A stretch of 64,000 bases of DNA from positions 85,696 to 149,695 of the forward strand of contig NZ_RJLN01000002.1 of assembly GCF_003725545.1 (NCBI RefSeq), read 5' to 3'. Source of the stretch: Micromonospora solifontis (GTDB taxonomy: Bacteria > Actinomycetota > Actinomycetes > Mycobacteriales > Micromonosporaceae). Below the pieces are notes generated by a model. It saw nothing but the letters and a program-made list of their open reading frames with translations, was not told the origin of the DNA and did not search any database. Each line of letters opens with the position of its first letter. Position 1 is the first letter of the stretch. Made by a program: the position numbers and the translations under genes. Shown here piece after piece: positions 10,140-18,789 of the stretch.

Positions 10140-11321
10140 TCAGTCGCGCGGGTCGTGCGGATCGAGCCCGAGCAACGGGAACACCGCCTTGCGGGTGGCC
10201 GCGATGGCCCGGTCCACCGCGGTCGGCTCGCCGGTCGGCTGCCACGGCTGGTACGTCGGGTCCACGTCGTCGGTCATCCGCAGCGGCACGTCGTGGCCCG
10301 GCCGACGGGTGGCGGCCAGCTCGCGCCAGCCGGGCGGGGTGAGCGTCGCCGGCTCGACCGGCTCCCCGGTGGCCACCGCCAGCAGGTGCGTCCACGCCCT
10401 CGGCACCACCTCGACCAGCGCGTACCCGCCGCCGCCGGTGGCCACCCAGCGGCCGTCGCACAGCTCGTCGGCGAGCGCCCGCAGCGCGACGTAGGTGGCC
10501 CGCTGCCCGTCCACCGAGAGGTGCAGGTCGGCGAGCGGATCGCTCTTGTGGCCGTCCGCCCCGCACTGGGTCACCAGGAGCTGCGGCCGGAACGCGCGCA
10601 GCACCGACGGCACGATCGCGTGGAAGGCGCGCTGCCAGCCGGCGTCACCGACGCCCGGGGGCAGCGGAATGTTGACCGCGCTCCCCTCGGCGCCCGGCCC
10701 GCCGGTCTCGTCCGGGAACCCGGTGCCGGGAAAGAGCGCCAGCGGGGTCTCGTGCAGGCTGACCGTGAGCACCCGCGGGTCGCGGTAGAAGATCTCCTGC
10801 ACGCCGTCGCCGTGGTGCACGTCCACGTCCACGTACGCGATCCGCTCCGCGCCGAGGTCGAGCAGGCGGGCGATGGCCACCGCCGGGTCGTTGTAGACGC
10901 AGAAGCCGGAGGCCCGGGCCGGCATGGCGTGGTGCAGGCCGCCGGCCACGTTGACCGCCCGCCGGGCCTCGCCGCGCCACACCGCCTCGGCGGCGGCCAC
11001 GCTCGCCCCGGCGATCAGCGCGCTCGACTCGTGCATGCCGTCGAAGACCGGGTTGTCCGAGGTGCCCAGCCCGAAGCCGGCGAAGAGCGGATCCCGGGGC
11101 GCGGCCCGCACCGCGTCCAGGTAGCGCGGGTCGTGCACCCGGGTCAGCAGCGCGTCGTCGGCCGGCTCCGGCTTGACCAGCCGCACCCCGGGCCGGTCCA
11201 GCACCCCCAGTTCGCGGGCGAGCGCCATGGTCAGCTCCACCCGGACCGGGTCGAGGGGATGGTCACCCATGTCGTAGGCGAGCAGGGCCTCGTCCCACAC
11301 CACCACCGTGTCGTCGGCCAT
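10140..11321 (-). CDS. acuC: Acetoin utilization protein AcuC, histone-deacetylase-like
   Basis: 393 residues covering the whole class I HDAC fold. Visible active-site elements are the His pair H130/H131 in GGLHHAMP, the zinc ligands D167 and H169 in VDVDVHHGDGVQ, the third acidic ligand in TQCGADGHKSDPL and the C-terminal GGGGY loop. Bacterial AcuC deacetylates acetyl-lysine in acetyl-CoA synthetase and other enzymes. I chose ATG 11321 over the upstream frame extension because the family begins with a short segment before VVVWDEALLAYDMGDHPL. It is first of the pair with the GNAT/acyl-CoA-synthetase fusion 25 nt downstream, and the sulfurtransferase gene ends 48 nt upstream on the same strand. 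Confidence 0.94.
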   Translation of the reverse strand: MADDTVVVWDEALLAYDMGDHPLDPVRVELTMALARELGVLDRPGVRLVKPEPADDALLTRVHDPRYLDAVRAAPRDPLFAGFGLGTSDNPVFDGMHESSALIAGASVAAAEAVWRGEARRAVNVAGGLHHAMPARASGFCVYNDPAVAIARLLDLGAERIAYVDVDVHHGDGVQEIFYRDPRVLTVSLHETPLALFPGTGFPDETGGPGAEGSAVNIPLPPGVGDAGWQRAFHAIVPSVLRAFRPQLLVTQCGADGHKSDPLADLHLSVDGQRATYVALRALADELCDGRWVATGGGGYALVEVVPRAWTHLLAVATGEPVEPATLTPPGWRELAATRRPGHDVPLRMTDDVDPTYQPWQPTGEPTAVDRAIAATRKAVFPLLGLDPHDPRD

Positions 11322-11369
11322 GGGGCCATCGTCGCACGTACGCCGGCCCGGACCCACCGCACGCCCTGT

Positions 11370-12227
11370 TCAGCGCCCGGGTGTCCCGCCGGTGGCCACC
11401 GGCCGGTCCGGGTCGGCGACCCAGTTGCTCCACGAGCCGACGTAGAGGGCGGCGTCCGGCCGGCCGGCGAGGTGCAGGGCCAGCACCGCCTGCGCGGCGG
11501 TCACCCCGGAGCCGCAGTACGCCCCGACCGGCGCGCCCTCGGCCACGCCGGCGGCGGCGAACCGCTCGCGCAGCGCCTCGGCGGCCGGGAAGCGGCCGTC
11601 GGCGACGTACTCGGGGGCGGGCAGGTTGACCGCGCCCGGCAGGTGCCCGGCGACCGGGTCGATCGGCTCGGTCTCACCCCGGTAGCGGGGCGCGGCCCGC
11701 ACGTCGAGCAGCACCCCGGCGTCGGCGGCGGCCAGCCGCGCGGCGTCGGCGGCGTCGAGCACCGGCAGCGCGCCCGGTGCGACCGTGACGTCCCCCGGTA
11801 CGGGGTCGGGGGCCTCGGTGGAGACGGGCAGGCCGGCGGCGCACCAGGCCGGGTAGCCGCCGTGCAGCACCCGGACCGGCCGGTGGCCGGCCCAGCGCAG
11901 CGTCCACCAGGCCCGGGCGGCGGACATGCCGTCCCCGCCGTCGTACACCACGACGGGGTGACCCGCGCGGACCCCGGCGGCGCGCAGCGCGGCCTGGAGC
12001 GCGCCCGGGTCCGGCAGCGGGTGCCGGCCGGCGGCGCCGGGGCGGCCGCACAGTTCCGTGTCCAGGTCGACGAAGACGGCGCCCGGCAGGTGGCCGGCGG
12101 CGTAGTCGTCCCGGCCGGGTGGCCCGACCAGCCGCCAGCGGACGTCGAGCAGGGTGGGCGGGTCGGCGCGGTCGAGCTCGGCGGCGAGCCGTTCGGGCTC
12201 GACGAGCAGGTCATCGGTTCCGGACAT
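11370..12227 (-). CDS. Sulfurtransferase with two rhodanese domains (3-mercaptopyruvate/thiosulfate type)
   Basis: 285 residues in two rhodanese repeats. The N-terminal one (residues 10-140, LLDVRWRLVGPPGRDDY, VVVYDGGDGMSAARAWW) is inactive, with Asp in place of the catalytic Cys. The C-terminal one (150-280) has the active-site loop YCGSGVTA with nucleophile C238. The CGSGVT form is more typical of 3-mercaptopyruvate sulfurtransferases than of thiosulfate rhodaneses (CRKGVT), so mercaptopyruvate is the likelier donor. Cytoplasmic. It precedes acuC on the same strand by about 50 nt and is divergent from the DtxR-like gene. Confidence 0.9.
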   Translation of the reverse strand: MSGTDDLLVEPERLAAELDRADPPTLLDVRWRLVGPPGRDDYAAGHLPGAVFVDLDTELCGRPGAAGRHPLPDPGALQAALRAAGVRAGHPVVVYDGGDGMSAARAWWTLRWAGHRPVRVLHGGYPAWCAAGLPVSTEAPDPVPGDVTVAPGALPVLDAADAARLAAADAGVLLDVRAAPRYRGETEPIDPVAGHLPGAVNLPAPEYVADGRFPAAEALRERFAAAGVAEGAPVGAYCGSGVTAAQAVLALHLAGRPDAALYVGSWSNWVADPDRPVATGGTPGR

Positions 12228-12325
12228 GCGGTCCAGTCAACACCATCCTGGCAGCGACCCCGCGGTTCGCCGTCCGTCGATCGTCGGGGGTCCGGGGTAG
12301 CATCGACCACCGGGAGGCCGCTGAC

Positions 12326-13012
12326 GTGAAGCATGACCTGGTCGATACGACCGAGATGTACCTGCGCACCATCCTCGAGCTGGAGGAGGAGGGGGTGCCG
12401 CCGCTGCGCGCCCGGATCGCGGAGCGGCTCAAGCAGAGCGGTCCCACCGTCAGCCAGACCGTCGCCCGGATGGAGCGGGACGGCCTGCTCACCGTCGAGG
12501 GCGACCGCCACCTGTCGCTCACCCAGCTGGGCCGCAACACCGCCGTTTCGGTCATGCGCAAGCACCGGCTCGCCGAGCTGCTGCTGGTCAACGTGATCGG
12601 GATGCCCTACGAGGAGGCCCACGAGGAGGCCTGCCGGTGGGAGCACGTGATGAGCGACGCGGTGGAGAAGCGGGTCTACGACCTGCTCAACCGCCCGACC
12701 CGCTCGCCGTACGGCAACCCGATCCCGGGGCTGGAGGAGCTGGGCGAGCCCGGCGCGGGCGAGACCGCCCCGGAGGAGGGTGAACGCAACCTGGCCTTCC
12801 CCGGACTCTCCGGTCAGGTCGTGGTGCGCCGGATCTGCGAGAGCGTGCAGACCGACGCGGACGTGCTGCGGCAGCTGCACGCGGCGGGCGTCGACCCGGG
12901 TGCGACCGTGACCGTGGCGCAGGAGCGCGACGGCGTGTCGATCGACCGCTCCGGCGACCGGATCCGGCTGCCCCGCGAGGTCGCCTCCCGGGTGTTCGTC
13001 GCGGCCCACTGA
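12326..13012 (+). CDS. ideR: DtxR/IdeR-family iron-dependent transcriptional repressor
   Basis: 228 residues, the DtxR/IdeR length. It has a winged HTH (residues 4-70, LVDTTEMYLRTILELEEEGV, QSGPTVSQTVARMERDGLL), a metal-binding dimerisation domain (75-140) and an SH3-like C-terminal domain (150-228). Metal-ligand equivalents of DtxR are present with a one-residue offset: M11, C103, E106 and H107 in EACRWEHVMS, and H80. The cysteine marks the DtxR/IdeR rather than the MntR branch, so Fe(II) is the expected corepressor. GTG at 12326 follows GGGAGG by 8 nt. It is divergent from the sulfurtransferase with 98 nt between them; I did not find a convincing iron box there. Confidence 0.92.
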   Translation: MKHDLVDTTEMYLRTILELEEEGVPPLRARIAERLKQSGPTVSQTVARMERDGLLTVEGDRHLSLTQLGRNTAVSVMRKHRLAELLLVNVIGMPYEEAHEEACRWEHVMSDAVEKRVYDLLNRPTRSPYGNPIPGLEELGEPGAGETAPEEGERNLAFPGLSGQVVVRRICESVQTDADVLRQLHAAGVDPGATVTVAQERDGVSIDRSGDRIRLPREVASRVFVAAH

Positions 13013-13060
13013 CCCGCCGGTCGTCGCGGCCCGCGGGTCCCGCTCCGCTGGTCCCGCCGG

Positions 13061-13609
13061 TCAGAGCTTGCGGGTGTCCACGGTCTTCGCCAGGTCGACC
13101 AGTTTCGTGGCCAGCTTGTCCGCCGCCGCCGTCGCGGTGCCCGGCGGGCAGGTCCAGCGGAGGGTGGCCAGCCGGCCCTCGCTGGCCAGCCAGCCCACCT
13201 CGGCCCCCGGGCCGGCCTTGCCGCTCTTCGGCACCGTACGCCGGTAGGCGATCTTCCCCAGCTTGCTGATCTTCTTGGCTCCCCGGGGCTGGACGTCCAG
13301 CCTGAAGTCGGACGTGTCGATCGACGTGTCCGTGACGGTGAGGGTCAGCTCCGGCAGCAGCGCCTGCTCGGCCCGGACCACGCAGGTGTGCGTGTCGCCC
13401 TTGTCCACCGCGGCGGCCACGTCGAACTTCCCACCGGTGTGTTTGGCGATCACCGCGAAGTCGAGCAGCCGGCACGCCCCGCCCGAGGAGGCCGCGGCCG
13501 GCGGCACCGGCACCGGTTCCGCCGCCGGCACCGCCACCGGCGGCCGCTCCGCCGCGCAGCCGGCGGTCAGCAGTACGGCCGATGCGAGCAGCCAGATCCG
13601 GGCGCGCAC
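13061..13609 (-). CDS. Putative lipoprotein of unknown function
   Basis: 182 residues. A type II signal peptide is clear: MRARIWLLASAVLLTAGCAA, with lipobox Cys18. A Pro/Ala-rich spacer follows, then a domain of about 135 residues with three further cysteines (CRLLDF, HTCVVR, WTCPPG) that could form disulfides outside the membrane. The overall pattern resembles the DUF3558-like actinobacterial lipoproteins, but I cannot assign it firmly. No operon partner is evident; the convergent DtxR-like gene ends 48 nt away. Confidence 0.75.
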   Translation of the reverse strand: MRARIWLLASAVLLTAGCAAERPPVAVPAAEPVPVPPAAASSGGACRLLDFAVIAKHTGGKFDVAAAVDKGDTHTCVVRAEQALLPELTLTVTDTSIDTSDFRLDVQPRGAKKISKLGKIAYRRTVPKSGKAGPGAEVGWLASEGRLATLRWTCPPGTATAAADKLATKLVDLAKTVDTRKL

Positions 13610-13784
13610 GTGGAAACCTCCGCGGTCGTCGGCGGGGTGCCCGCCGGATGTCCGTCGGACACCGTACGGGCAACCCCGCCCCCGCGAAAGCCCCGGGCCG
13701 CCCCCGCCACCGGGCCCGCCTGGATCGACCCGGATTGCGGCAGGTCGCGGCCTCCTCGCCCCCGGACACGGCGAGTTGCGGCGC

Positions 13785-14021
13785 TCAGTCGGTCACGTAC
13801 GGGCAGTGACGGCAGCCGCGGCCGCAGCAGGTGCCGCGGCGGGCCAGGAAGCCGGCGCTGAGCACGAAGAGACCGGTCGCCGGATCCAGGTACCCGGCCT
13901 CCCCGGCGGCCAGCGCGGCGGCGTGGGCGGCCAGGACCCGCGCCCGGTCGGGGTGGTCGGGCGACAGCCGCGACGGGTGCGGCTCGGTCAACGGCCGGTC
14001 CGCCAGGGGTCGCTCGGTCAC
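13785..14021 (-). CDS. DUF5522 family small cysteine-rich protein
   Basis: 78 residues. The C-terminal half contains YLDPATGLFVLSAGFLARRG followed by the cluster TCCGRGCRHCPYVTD, a CC-x3-C-x2-C arrangement that looks like a metal or iron-sulfur site and is diagnostic for DUF5522. Function is unknown. It is directly downstream of palindromic repeat B and may be transcribed from a promoter between that repeat and its start. Confidence 0.8.
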   Translation of the reverse strand: MTERPLADRPLTEPHPSRLSPDHPDRARVLAAHAAALAAGEAGYLDPATGLFVLSAGFLARRGTCCGRGCRHCPYVTD

Positions 14022-14030
14022 CCGGCGAGT

Positions 14031-14088
14031 GTAAGGAAGGGCCCCTTATTAACGTCTCCTGCATAGCAGGGGCCCCCTCCTAACACCC
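14031..14088. repeat. Palindromic intergenic repeat, copy B
   Basis: An imperfect palindrome: a left end beginning GTAAGGAAGGGCCCCTTATT, about 20 nt of middle, and a right end GCAGGGGCCCCCTCCTAAC. It shares the GTAAGGA end and the GGGCCCC core with copies A and C. It lies between the asparaginase stop (14102) and the DUF5522 start (14021), both on the reverse strand, so it may terminate the asparaginase transcript. Confidence 0.7.
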
Positions 14089-14101
14089 CGGCAGGCCCGG
14101 C

Positions 14102-15076
14102 TCAGCCGTGCCGGGCGAACGCCTCGGCGACCTCGGTCGGGCCCGCGCCGGCGGCCAGCAGGAGCCGCAGCAGCACCTTCGCCTTGTACGGGTCGAGCAG
14201 CCCGCCCCAGATCACCCCGCGCCGCCGCAGGTCGGTCTCCGAGCCGACCGCCCCGTACGTGTGCCGCAGCACCGAGCCGGACCCGGTCCGCGAGGTCAGC
14301 ACCACCGGCATCCGCGCGGCGAGGGCCTCCAGCACCGGGGCGAACGCCGGCGGCACGTGCCCGACCCCGAAGCCGGCCACGACAAGTCCGTCACGGTCAC
14401 CGGCGAGCCGGGACAGCAGCTCCGGATCGTCGTCGAGGGTGACGGTGTGCAGGGCCACCCGGGTGGCGGCCAGCCGGCCGGCGTCCACCGGCGGCAGCGC
14501 GGCGTGTCGGGGCGGCCGGGTGAGCAGGCGTACCTCTCCCTCGATCACGTGGCCGAGCGGGCCCGCGTTGGGCGAGGCGAAGGTGGCCGTACTGGTGCTG
14601 TGGGTCTTGCGGACGAACCGGGCGGCGTGGATCTCGTCGTTGAACGCGACCAGGACACCCAGGTCACGCGCGGCCGGCGCGGCGGCGACCCGGGCGGCGG
14701 CGAGCAGGTTCGCCGGGCCGTCCGGCCCGGCCAGGGTGGGGTTGCGCATGGCGCCGGTGAGCACCAGCGGCGCCGGGTGCGGCCAGACCAGGTCGGCCAG
14801 GTAGGCGGTCTCCTCCAGGGTGTCGGTGCCCTGGGTGACCACCACGCCGGTCGCCCCGCCGGCCACCGCCGCGCCTGCCGCGTCGACCAGGTCCAGGATC
14901 TGTCCGTACGTCAGGGCGGCGCTGGGCACCGCCTCGACGTCCCGGACGTCGAGCGGGATCTCGGCGAGCCCGGGTACGGCGGCGGTGAGGTCGGCGCCGG
15001 TGAGCCGGCTGACCACTCCCCCGCTGGCGCCGGCCATGGCGATGGTGCCGCCGAGGGTGAACAGGGCGACGCTCAC
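14102..15076 (-). CDS. L-asparaginase (type I/II family)
   Basis: 324 residues. The N-terminal motif is TLGGTIAM with the catalytic Thr11. The second motif, VVVTQGTDTLEETAY, supplies Thr84-Asp85. The conserved NDEIHAARFVRKTHST region and the C-terminal SRTGSG segment are also present. It hydrolyses asparagine to aspartate and ammonia. There is no signal peptide, so a cytoplasmic enzyme is likely. The GTG start at 15076 overlaps the TGA of the upstream methyltransferase by 4 nt (GTGA); the frame stays open upstream, but that part belongs to the other gene. Palindromic repeat B follows the stop. Confidence 0.92.
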   Translation of the reverse strand: MSVALFTLGGTIAMAGASGGVVSRLTGADLTAAVPGLAEIPLDVRDVEAVPSAALTYGQILDLVDAAGAAVAGGATGVVVTQGTDTLEETAYLADLVWPHPAPLVLTGAMRNPTLAGPDGPANLLAAARVAAAPAARDLGVLVAFNDEIHAARFVRKTHSTSTATFASPNAGPLGHVIEGEVRLLTRPPRHAALPPVDAGRLAATRVALHTVTLDDDPELLSRLAGDRDGLVVAGFGVGHVPPAFAPVLEALAARMPVVLTSRTGSGSVLRHTYGAVGSETDLRRRGVIWGGLLDPYKAKVLLRLLLAAGAGPTEVAEAFARHG

Positions 15077-15729
15077 CGCTGCTCCCCCGCGTCGGCCGGC
15101 CGGGTGGCCAGCAGGAACGCCTGCGGCCCCCGGTCGAGGACCTCCGCTTGCCGGACCAGCGTGGCGTGCACGGTGAACCCGGCGGCGGTGAGCTGCACGG
15201 CGAGCTGCTCCGGCGGCAGCCAGTACACGTCGTACTCGACCCGGTGGCCGTACGCCTCCCGCAGCCGGATCCGCTGGTCGCCGGCCTTCACGGCGACCAG
15301 CAGGTGGCCGCCGGGCGCGAGCACCCGGTGGAACCCGGCGAACACCCCGGGCAGCAGCGCGGGCGGCAGGTGGATGATCGAATACCAGGCGACCAGCCCG
15401 GCGAGGGCGCCGTCCGGCGCCGCCAGGTCGGTCATCGACCCGATCTCGAAGCGCAGCTCCGGGTACGACCGGCGGGCCACCTCGATCATCCCCGGCGACA
15501 GGTCCACGCCGGCGATGTCCAGCCCGAGCCCGTGCAGGTGCGCGGTGATCCGGCCGGTGCCGCAGCCCACCTCCAGCACCGGCCGGCCGGGCCCGACCAG
15601 CTCGGCGAAGGCGGCCAGCATGCCCCGGTCGAGGGGGCCCTCCAGCACCTCGGGGATCAGTCGGGCGTAGTCCACCGCCACGGTGTCGTAGGCGGCGCGG
15701 GTCTCGGTCAGCCAGGCCGGTTCGATCAT
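15073..15729 (-). CDS. Class I SAM-dependent methyltransferase
   Basis: 218 residues starting MIEPAWLTETRAAYDTVAVD. The SAM-binding motif is VLEVGCGTGRITAHL, followed by the acidic post-II segment GVDLSPGMIEVARRSYP and motif LVAWYSIIHLPPALL, as in the ubiquinone/menaquinone-biosynthesis-like methyltransferase 11/25 families. The substrate cannot be told. The stop overlaps the start of the asparaginase by 4 nt, and the membrane hydrolase gene ends 11 nt upstream, so the three form one reverse-strand unit. Confidence 0.87.
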   Translation of the reverse strand: MIEPAWLTETRAAYDTVAVDYARLIPEVLEGPLDRGMLAAFAELVGPGRPVLEVGCGTGRITAHLHGLGLDIAGVDLSPGMIEVARRSYPELRFEIGSMTDLAAPDGALAGLVAWYSIIHLPPALLPGVFAGFHRVLAPGGHLLVAVKAGDQRIRLREAYGHRVEYDVYWLPPEQLAVQLTAAGFTVHATLVRQAEVLDRGPQAFLLATRPADAGEQR

Positions 15730-15740
15730 GAACGTCGACC

Positions 15741-17177
15741 CTAGTCGCCGGTCGCCCCCGCCGCGCCCCGCACCCGGTCCAGGTACGCGACGAACGGCTC
15801 CGGCCGCTCGAACAGCGACCGGTGCCCGGCGCGCGGGATGACCAGGTGGTCCTTGCTCGGGGCCTGGAGCTGCGCGTACCACTCGTCGAAGAGGCGCAGC
15901 CGGCCCGGCACCTCCTGCGCACCGTCCACGAACCACGCCGGCACCCGCAGCTCCCGCACGTCCCGCCGGAAGTCGAGGTCCTGAAGCCGGGGATACAGCA
16001 CGTCCCAGCCGTCGAGGAAGCCGAACAGGTGCGCCTTCTCCAGCAGGCTGTATTCCGGCACCCCCAGGTTGCCCACCACGCCGGTCTCGTCCTCGGCCGC
16101 GCCGGTGCGGTCGAACGCGAACGCGCCCGGCTCGTTGGCCAGCAGCGGCTCGTACGCCCAGATGTCCCGGTACGGCGGCGGCCCCTGGACGGCCAGCCGT
16201 TCGGCGAGGTCGGTCCGGCCGGTCCGCCGGGCCCAGGCGAGCATGTCCGCGTACTCGCTGCGGTCGGCCTCGCGCGGGCTCACCACCTGCCCGACCCCCA
16301 CGTACGCGGCGAACAGCTCCGGGTGGCGCTGGACGGCGAGCAGGCCGGGGATGGTGCCGCCGGAGTGGGCGAGCAGGTGGATCCGCTCGCGGCCGAACCG
16401 CTGCCGCAGGTGCCGGGCCACCGCCAGCAGGTCGGCCACCTCGTCCGCGAGGGTCCAGTGCGCCGGGGACCGGAATCCCGACCAGGACCGGGGCCCCGCG
16501 GCACGGTCCCAGGTGACCACCACGAAGCGCCGTTCCAGGCCGGCCAGGTGCCGGCGGACCGAGCCGGTCTCCGAGCCGCCGGGCGGACCCGGCACCACCA
16601 GCAGCAGCGGCGCACCCCGGTCGGTGCCCCGGATCAGCAGCCCGAGGTCCCGGCCGGCCGAGGCGACCGTGTCGAACTCGGCGATCCCGCCCGGGATCGC
16701 GGCCGTCCGGGCCGGCACCGCCGCGCCGACGGTGACCAGGGCCAGCAGGGCGGCGAGCAGCCCGACGACGCCCCGGCCGAGCCAGCGCGGCACCGGCCGG
16801 CGCGGCGCGACGCCGGCGGCCCGGCGGGCCAGCCCCGCCCCGTACGCCGCGCCCACCAGCAGCGGCAGCAGCGAGAACAGCCCGTGCACCCCGCGCCCGG
16901 CGAGCAGGGCCACCATGCCGAAGGGCGTCAGGTGCGGCCGGTCGACGGTCGGCCCGCGCAGCCGCAGCCGGACCAGCTCCACCGCGACGGCGAAGAGCAC
17001 CGGCGCGGCGAGCATCGCCCACCGGGAGCGGCTCAGCCGGCCGGCCGCGAGCCCGACGGCGAGGCTGATCCCGATCGAGGCGAGCGCCGTGCCGACGGTG
17101 CCCGGGCCACGCGGGGTGCACCACCCGGCGACCAGCCCCCAGGCCGGCGGGAGCAGCAGAGCGAGGGCGCTGGGCAC
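15741..17177 (-). CDS. Membrane-anchored alpha/beta hydrolase
   Basis: 478 residues. The N-terminal 160 residues carry four or five hydrophobic segments, with spans around 5-25, 28-46, 53-70, 85-115 and 135-155. The hydrolase domain starts near 165: an oxyanion-type PGPPGGSETGS loop, the nucleophile elbow LLAHSGGTIPG (Ser in H-S-G-G) and a C-terminal His in RAGHRSLFERP. Secondary motifs (WDRAAGPRSW) resemble prolyl-aminopeptidase-like hydrolases. The catalytic domain probably lies on one membrane face, with an unknown substrate. It starts the unit continuing into the methyltransferase and asparaginase. Confidence 0.8.
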   Translation of the reverse strand: MPSALALLLPPAWGLVAGWCTPRGPGTVGTALASIGISLAVGLAAGRLSRSRWAMLAAPVLFAVAVELVRLRLRGPTVDRPHLTPFGMVALLAGRGVHGLFSLLPLLVGAAYGAGLARRAAGVAPRRPVPRWLGRGVVGLLAALLALVTVGAAVPARTAAIPGGIAEFDTVASAGRDLGLLIRGTDRGAPLLLVVPGPPGGSETGSVRRHLAGLERRFVVVTWDRAAGPRSWSGFRSPAHWTLADEVADLLAVARHLRQRFGRERIHLLAHSGGTIPGLLAVQRHPELFAAYVGVGQVVSPREADRSEYADMLAWARRTGRTDLAERLAVQGPPPYRDIWAYEPLLANEPGAFAFDRTGAAEDETGVVGNLGVPEYSLLEKAHLFGFLDGWDVLYPRLQDLDFRRDVRELRVPAWFVDGAQEVPGRLRLFDEWYAQLQAPSKDHLVIPRAGHRSLFERPEPFVAYLDRVRGAAGATGD

Positions 17178-17302
17178 GGTCGGGCGAGGAACCGGATAAG
17201 CGATCTCCCGTCGTCTCGGAGAATGTCCACATTAGGCCGCACGTCACCTCTGCGTGGTCCCGTCATCACGGGTGGTGCGGAGAAGCTGGCCCATCGGTCG
17301 GG

Positions 17303-18298
17303 TCAGTCGGCGGACGTGCCGTCGCCCGAGGCGGCCTTCGTGGCCCCGCCACCGAGCAACACCAGGAGGATGATCCCGCCGACGATCCACGGCACGTAGT
17401 CCGTCTTCTCGACGTCCCGCTTCTCCACCCAGGTACGGACCTGCACCTGGAGGCTGACCCGGTCCCCGTCGCGGAGCTTCCGTCGCACGGTGAGCAGGCT
17501 GCGCCGCCCGTCGTCCGTCAGCACGCAGTACCGGTCCCCGACAGCAAGGGCCTGGTACGCCAGGGTCTCGCTGATGTAGTCGGTGTTCGCCGCGCACATC
17601 GCGAACGTGGCGGGAGCGTCCTTCTGCACCGCGGCGATCTGGACCCCGGCCGTGGGGTTGCGGACCAGACCCTCCCCGTCGTTGCCGATGTCCCCGCCGG
17701 TCGAGCCGAGCAACTCGGCCACGTCCCAGTCCGGGCAGAGCGAGTCGAGGTCAGCGTAGTAGCCCCGGGACAGGATCAGGAGGCCGTCGTGGCGGACCAT
17801 CTCGGTGGTGGCGCTGACGGTCGGCGACGCGCCCGCGACAGCCGGCGACGCACAGCGCTCGAGCAGTGCGGACGCCGTGCCGGTGGACTCGGGAACGGCC
17901 CCGGGGGTGGGGCTGTCCGGGGCACTGGCGGTGGGGCCGGGGGTGGGGCCACCGGCCTCGGGTTCGCCGCCTCCGGCCAGCCCGACCAGGATCACGACGA
18001 GCAGCCCGACACCCACCGTCGCGGCGGCGGCCAGCACGCTGGGTCGCTTGAGCAGCGCCGGCTGCGGGTGTGCCGGCTCCGCCGCGTCCCCCGGCGATCT
18101 GCGTCGGGCCATCTCCATGAGGGTCACCACCAGGGCCCCCAGCCCGACCAGCATGCCGACCACGCTGGCCGCCTTGTCGGCCCGGTCGAGCGACGCGCCG
18201 CTCATCAGGACGGCGAGCAGGATCCAGCCGACCAGCACGCCGACCACCAACGCCGCCAAGGGGTTCGTTCTCCACGGCAGCTTCGGTGGCCACGCCAT
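17303..18298 (-). CDS. Membrane protein of unknown function
   Basis: About 331 residues starting MAWPPKLPWRTNPLAALVVG. Two adjoining N-terminal spans (about 12-32 and 45-65), a third span near 88-110 followed by a Gly/Pro/Ser/Thr linker, an extracytoplasmic domain with paired cysteines (ERCASP, DSLCPDWD, FAMCAANTD, RYCVLTDD), and a C-terminal span (VPWIVGGIILLVLLGGG). The domain is unrecognised. An upstream ATG at 18349 adds 17 residues without hydrophobic character, so 18298 is preferred. It is divergent from the YCII gene. Confidence 0.72.
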   Translation of the reverse strand: MAWPPKLPWRTNPLAALVVGVLVGWILLAVLMSGASLDRADKAASVVGMLVGLGALVVTLMEMARRRSPGDAAEPAHPQPALLKRPSVLAAAATVGVGLLVVILVGLAGGGEPEAGGPTPGPTASAPDSPTPGAVPESTGTASALLERCASPAVAGASPTVSATTEMVRHDGLLILSRGYYADLDSLCPDWDVAELLGSTGGDIGNDGEGLVRNPTAGVQIAAVQKDAPATFAMCAANTDYISETLAYQALAVGDRYCVLTDDGRRSLLTVRRKLRDGDRVSLQVQVRTWVEKRDVEKTDYVPWIVGGIILLVLLGGGATKAASGDGTSAD

Positions 18299-18447
18299 GC
18301 CGGCATGATGACAGGTCGACACCACCGGCCGCCGTCCCGAGATCTTCATCCGGTCTCGGGAAGAATTTTCCGGGACCGTTGTCGAATCCGGCCGGCCCCG
18401 CCCGTCGGGATGGCAAGACGGTGAAACACCGAACAGAGGAGATTCCG

Positions 18448-18789
18448 ATGGCCCAGTACGCAGTCCTGATCTACTCCCCCGCGCCGGCCGACCCGATGGA
18501 GATCACGCCCGACTACCTGGCGCTGCTCGACCGGTACCCGGCCCAGGTCGAGGAGCTGGGCGGGAAGATCGTCACCGGGTTCGCGCTGCAGCCCAGCACG
18601 ACGGCCACGGCGATCCGGGGCGACCTGGTGACCGACGGCCCGTTCATCGAGGCGAAGGAGGTCGTGGCCGGCTTCTTCATCCTGGAGGCCCCCGACCTGG
18701 ACGTCGCCCTGAAGATCGCCAAGCTGAACCCGGCCACCATCGACGGCGGGGTCGAGGTCCGGCCGCTCTTCACGCCCCCGGCCGAGTGA
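18448..18789 (+). CDS. YCII/DGPF-domain protein, ECF42 sigma partner
   Basis: 113 residues with a single YCII-related fold. The diagnostic DGPF motif appears as VTDGPFIEAKEVVAGFF. These small proteins are the usual genomic partners of ECF42 sigma factors; a signalling or enzymatic role is suspected but unproven. AGAGGAGA lies about 7 nt before the ATG. The TGA overlaps the GTG of the sigma gene by 4 nt, so production of the two is coupled. Confidence 0.92.
   Translation: MAQYAVLIYSPAPADPMEITPDYLALLDRYPAQVEELGGKIVTGFALQPSTTATAIRGDLVTDGPFIEAKEVVAGFFILEAPDLDVALKIAKLNPATIDGGVEVRPLFTPPAE

Noticed and set aside
7616..10342. A 908-codon forward open frame
   Set aside because: It lies opposite the acetyltransferase fusion and is built of Arg/Gly/Pro/His runs; no domain.
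15073..17247. A 724-codon reverse frame ending in the methyltransferase
   Set aside because: The upstream two thirds are the shadow of the membrane hydrolase; the true methyltransferase starts at 15729.
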